From positions 620,001 through 684,000 of the forward strand of contig NZ_JANBVS010000001.1 in the NCBI RefSeq assembly GCF_024586915.1: a stretch of 64,000 nt of DNA, written 5' to 3'. A program made the position numbers and the translations under genes. Source of the DNA: Bradyrhizobium sp. SRS-191. Its GTDB lineage: Bacteria; Pseudomonadota; Alphaproteobacteria; Rhizobiales; Xanthobacteraceae. Shown in pieces: positions 63,341 to 64,000 of this stretch; the first letter of the stretch is position 1, and each line of letters starts with the position of its first letter. The notes beneath the pieces were generated by a model. It saw nothing but the letters and a program-made list of their open reading frames with translations. It did no database searches and had not been told where the DNA came from.

Positions 63341-64000
63341 TCACGCGGAGCTGACTTTGGACGGCTTCGGATCGAGGCCGGGCTGCCAATGCGGCTCGAC
63401 CCGCACCGCGCCAAGCCGCGTTGTCGTCTGCGGGTCCTGGGGACTCGTGTCGCCACACAGCAGGCCGAGATAGTTGTGGCCCTCAGCCGTCGCGACAGCC
63501 TCGTCAGTCGCCGTGACAAAGGTCGTGACGAGTTGACGCGCCACAAACGGAGCCGCCGTGCTGGTTCCCTGCACCAGCGACAGGGAGCCGCTGCGCACGC
63601 CGGCAGCCCACGTCCCCGGAAGCACCCGTGAGCGATCGGACATGGACGCGCAGTCGATGCCCCGCGCGATCTGGCTCGTGCTCTCCGTCCCGGCCGAACT
63701 ATAGCGGGCGGGACGAACCTCCTTGAGGGACGATCCCAATCCGTTGGCGAGCCGGTAGCCGGCCACGACGAGAGCTGTCGTTCCCGTCGCCAGCCCGTTC
63801 AGACTGCCGAACCGCCGCACGGCACAATTGTCGGTATCGGTCTCCTTCAGGTCGCCTTGATCCGAGTAGCGGATGTCGTCGAGGTGATCGAAATAACTCT
63901 GCCGGCTGCCGGAGCGCAGGCTCTCGGGATCCGCCGAACGCTGGATCCAGCACTCGATCGGACGATCGAGCGGTGCGGCAGTCCCGTCTCGCTTGATGAC
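63341..64000 (-). CDS. Subtilisin-like (S8) serine protease, C-terminal part (5' end outside window)
   Basis: The last 219 residues of a protein that continues beyond the window. The S8 catalytic Ser motif GTSTAAPFVARQL is plain, preceded by GTTALVVAGYRLANG and the ARYSSAGTE ... DCASMSDRS segment that leads to it in subtilases. The Asp and His motifs must lie upstream. It is on the same strand as the two giant genes and 237 bp before them, so they probably form one locus. I place it as S8 with high confidence; its target is unknown. Confidence 0.88.
   Translation of the reverse strand, partial: VIKRDGTAAPLDRPIECWIQRSADPESLRSGSRQSYFDHLDDIRYSDQGDLKETDTDNCAVRRFGSLNGLATGTTALVVAGYRLANGLGSSLKEVRPARYSSAGTESTSQIARGIDCASMSDRSRVLPGTWAAGVRSGSLSLVQGTSTAAPFVARQLVTTFVTATDEAVATAEGHNYLGLLCGDTSPQDPQTTTRLGAVRVEPHWQPGLDPKPSKVSSA

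Noticed and set aside
1..64000. tRNA or rRNA genes, insertion sequences, prophage integrases
   Set aside because: I looked for tRNA-like cloverleaf arms, rRNA motifs, transposase motifs and terminal inverted repeats and saw none; the window appears to be free of mobile elements.

Overview
The window is a high-GC chromosomal segment of an alphaproteobacterium in the Rhizobiales. Bradyrhizobium or a close relative is most likely. The grounds are the gene order rpsB-tsf-pyrH-frr-uppS-cdsA-dxr, the short bacterial-type ProS, an RpsB with a long C-terminal extension, Omp25/31-like porins with the 'YDWSGFY(I/V)G' signature, a DUF3551 protein, and LexA sites of the GTTC-N7-GTTC type. The genus is an inference from style, not from a search.

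Region 1 (1-6500, minus strand) is a housekeeping run: rpsB and tsf (translation), pyrH (UMP kinase), frr (ribosome recycling), uppS (undecaprenyl-PP synthase), cdsA (CDP-diacylglycerol synthase) and the start of dxr (MEP isoprenoid pathway; its 3' end lies outside). The rpsB leader holds a compact intrinsic terminator that looks like an attenuator. Region 2 (6744-11569, minus) holds a membrane FHA protein, a secreted S1C serine protease and a caspase-fold protein whose catalytic His and Cys are both replaced and whose C-terminus is a tandem 9-residue repeat. Region 3 (11721-15578) is dnaE, preceded by a 32-codon membrane-peptide gene under two LexA boxes, which I consider the sharpest small discovery in the window.

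Region 4 (15712-23794) has two Omp25-like porins, a DUF3551 protein, an XRE regulator divergent from a quinone-oxidoreductase-like MDR enzyme, the lipoprotein-release ABC pair lolD/lolE and proS. Region 5 (24003-29795, minus) is a probable copper-acquisition operon: DUF2946, PCu(A)C chaperone, DUF2946, TonB-dependent receptor, BNR-repeat propeller and TlpA-like thioredoxin, the last three joined by ATGA overlaps. An orphan plus-strand terminator at 30226-30257 hints at a small RNA. Region 6 (30332-36898) has a metallophosphoesterase, a ribose/galactose-type ABC importer (binding protein, double ATPase, permease) and a GT-C-like membrane protein.

Region 7 (37658-46744) is a catabolic island. 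A minus-strand operon (GNAT, PuuB-like FAD oxidase, aldehyde dehydrogenase) diverges from a plus-strand operon (71-residue protein, 2-hydroxyacid dehydrogenase, EutQ/DUF861-like cupin, isopropylmalate-dehydrogenase-family enzyme, succinate-semialdehyde-type dehydrogenase), and a second, paralogous double-domain GNAT closes the island. Together they look built to oxidise an amine to aldehyde, acid and hydroxyacid; the substrate is unknown. Region 8 (47186-50459) is a periplasmic thiol-redox set (small Cys-containing exported protein, ScsB/DsbD-like, DsbA-like).

Region 9 (50657-64000, minus, running off the window) is the most unusual: a subtilisin-like protease fragment followed by two giant genes encoding 2202 and 1941 residues, 12 bp apart, with no family I can name. 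The larger combines a beta-rich N-terminal half, about 500 residues of coiled coil and a Gly/aromatic beta-rich C-terminus. This is the best candidate for an undescribed multi-gene system.
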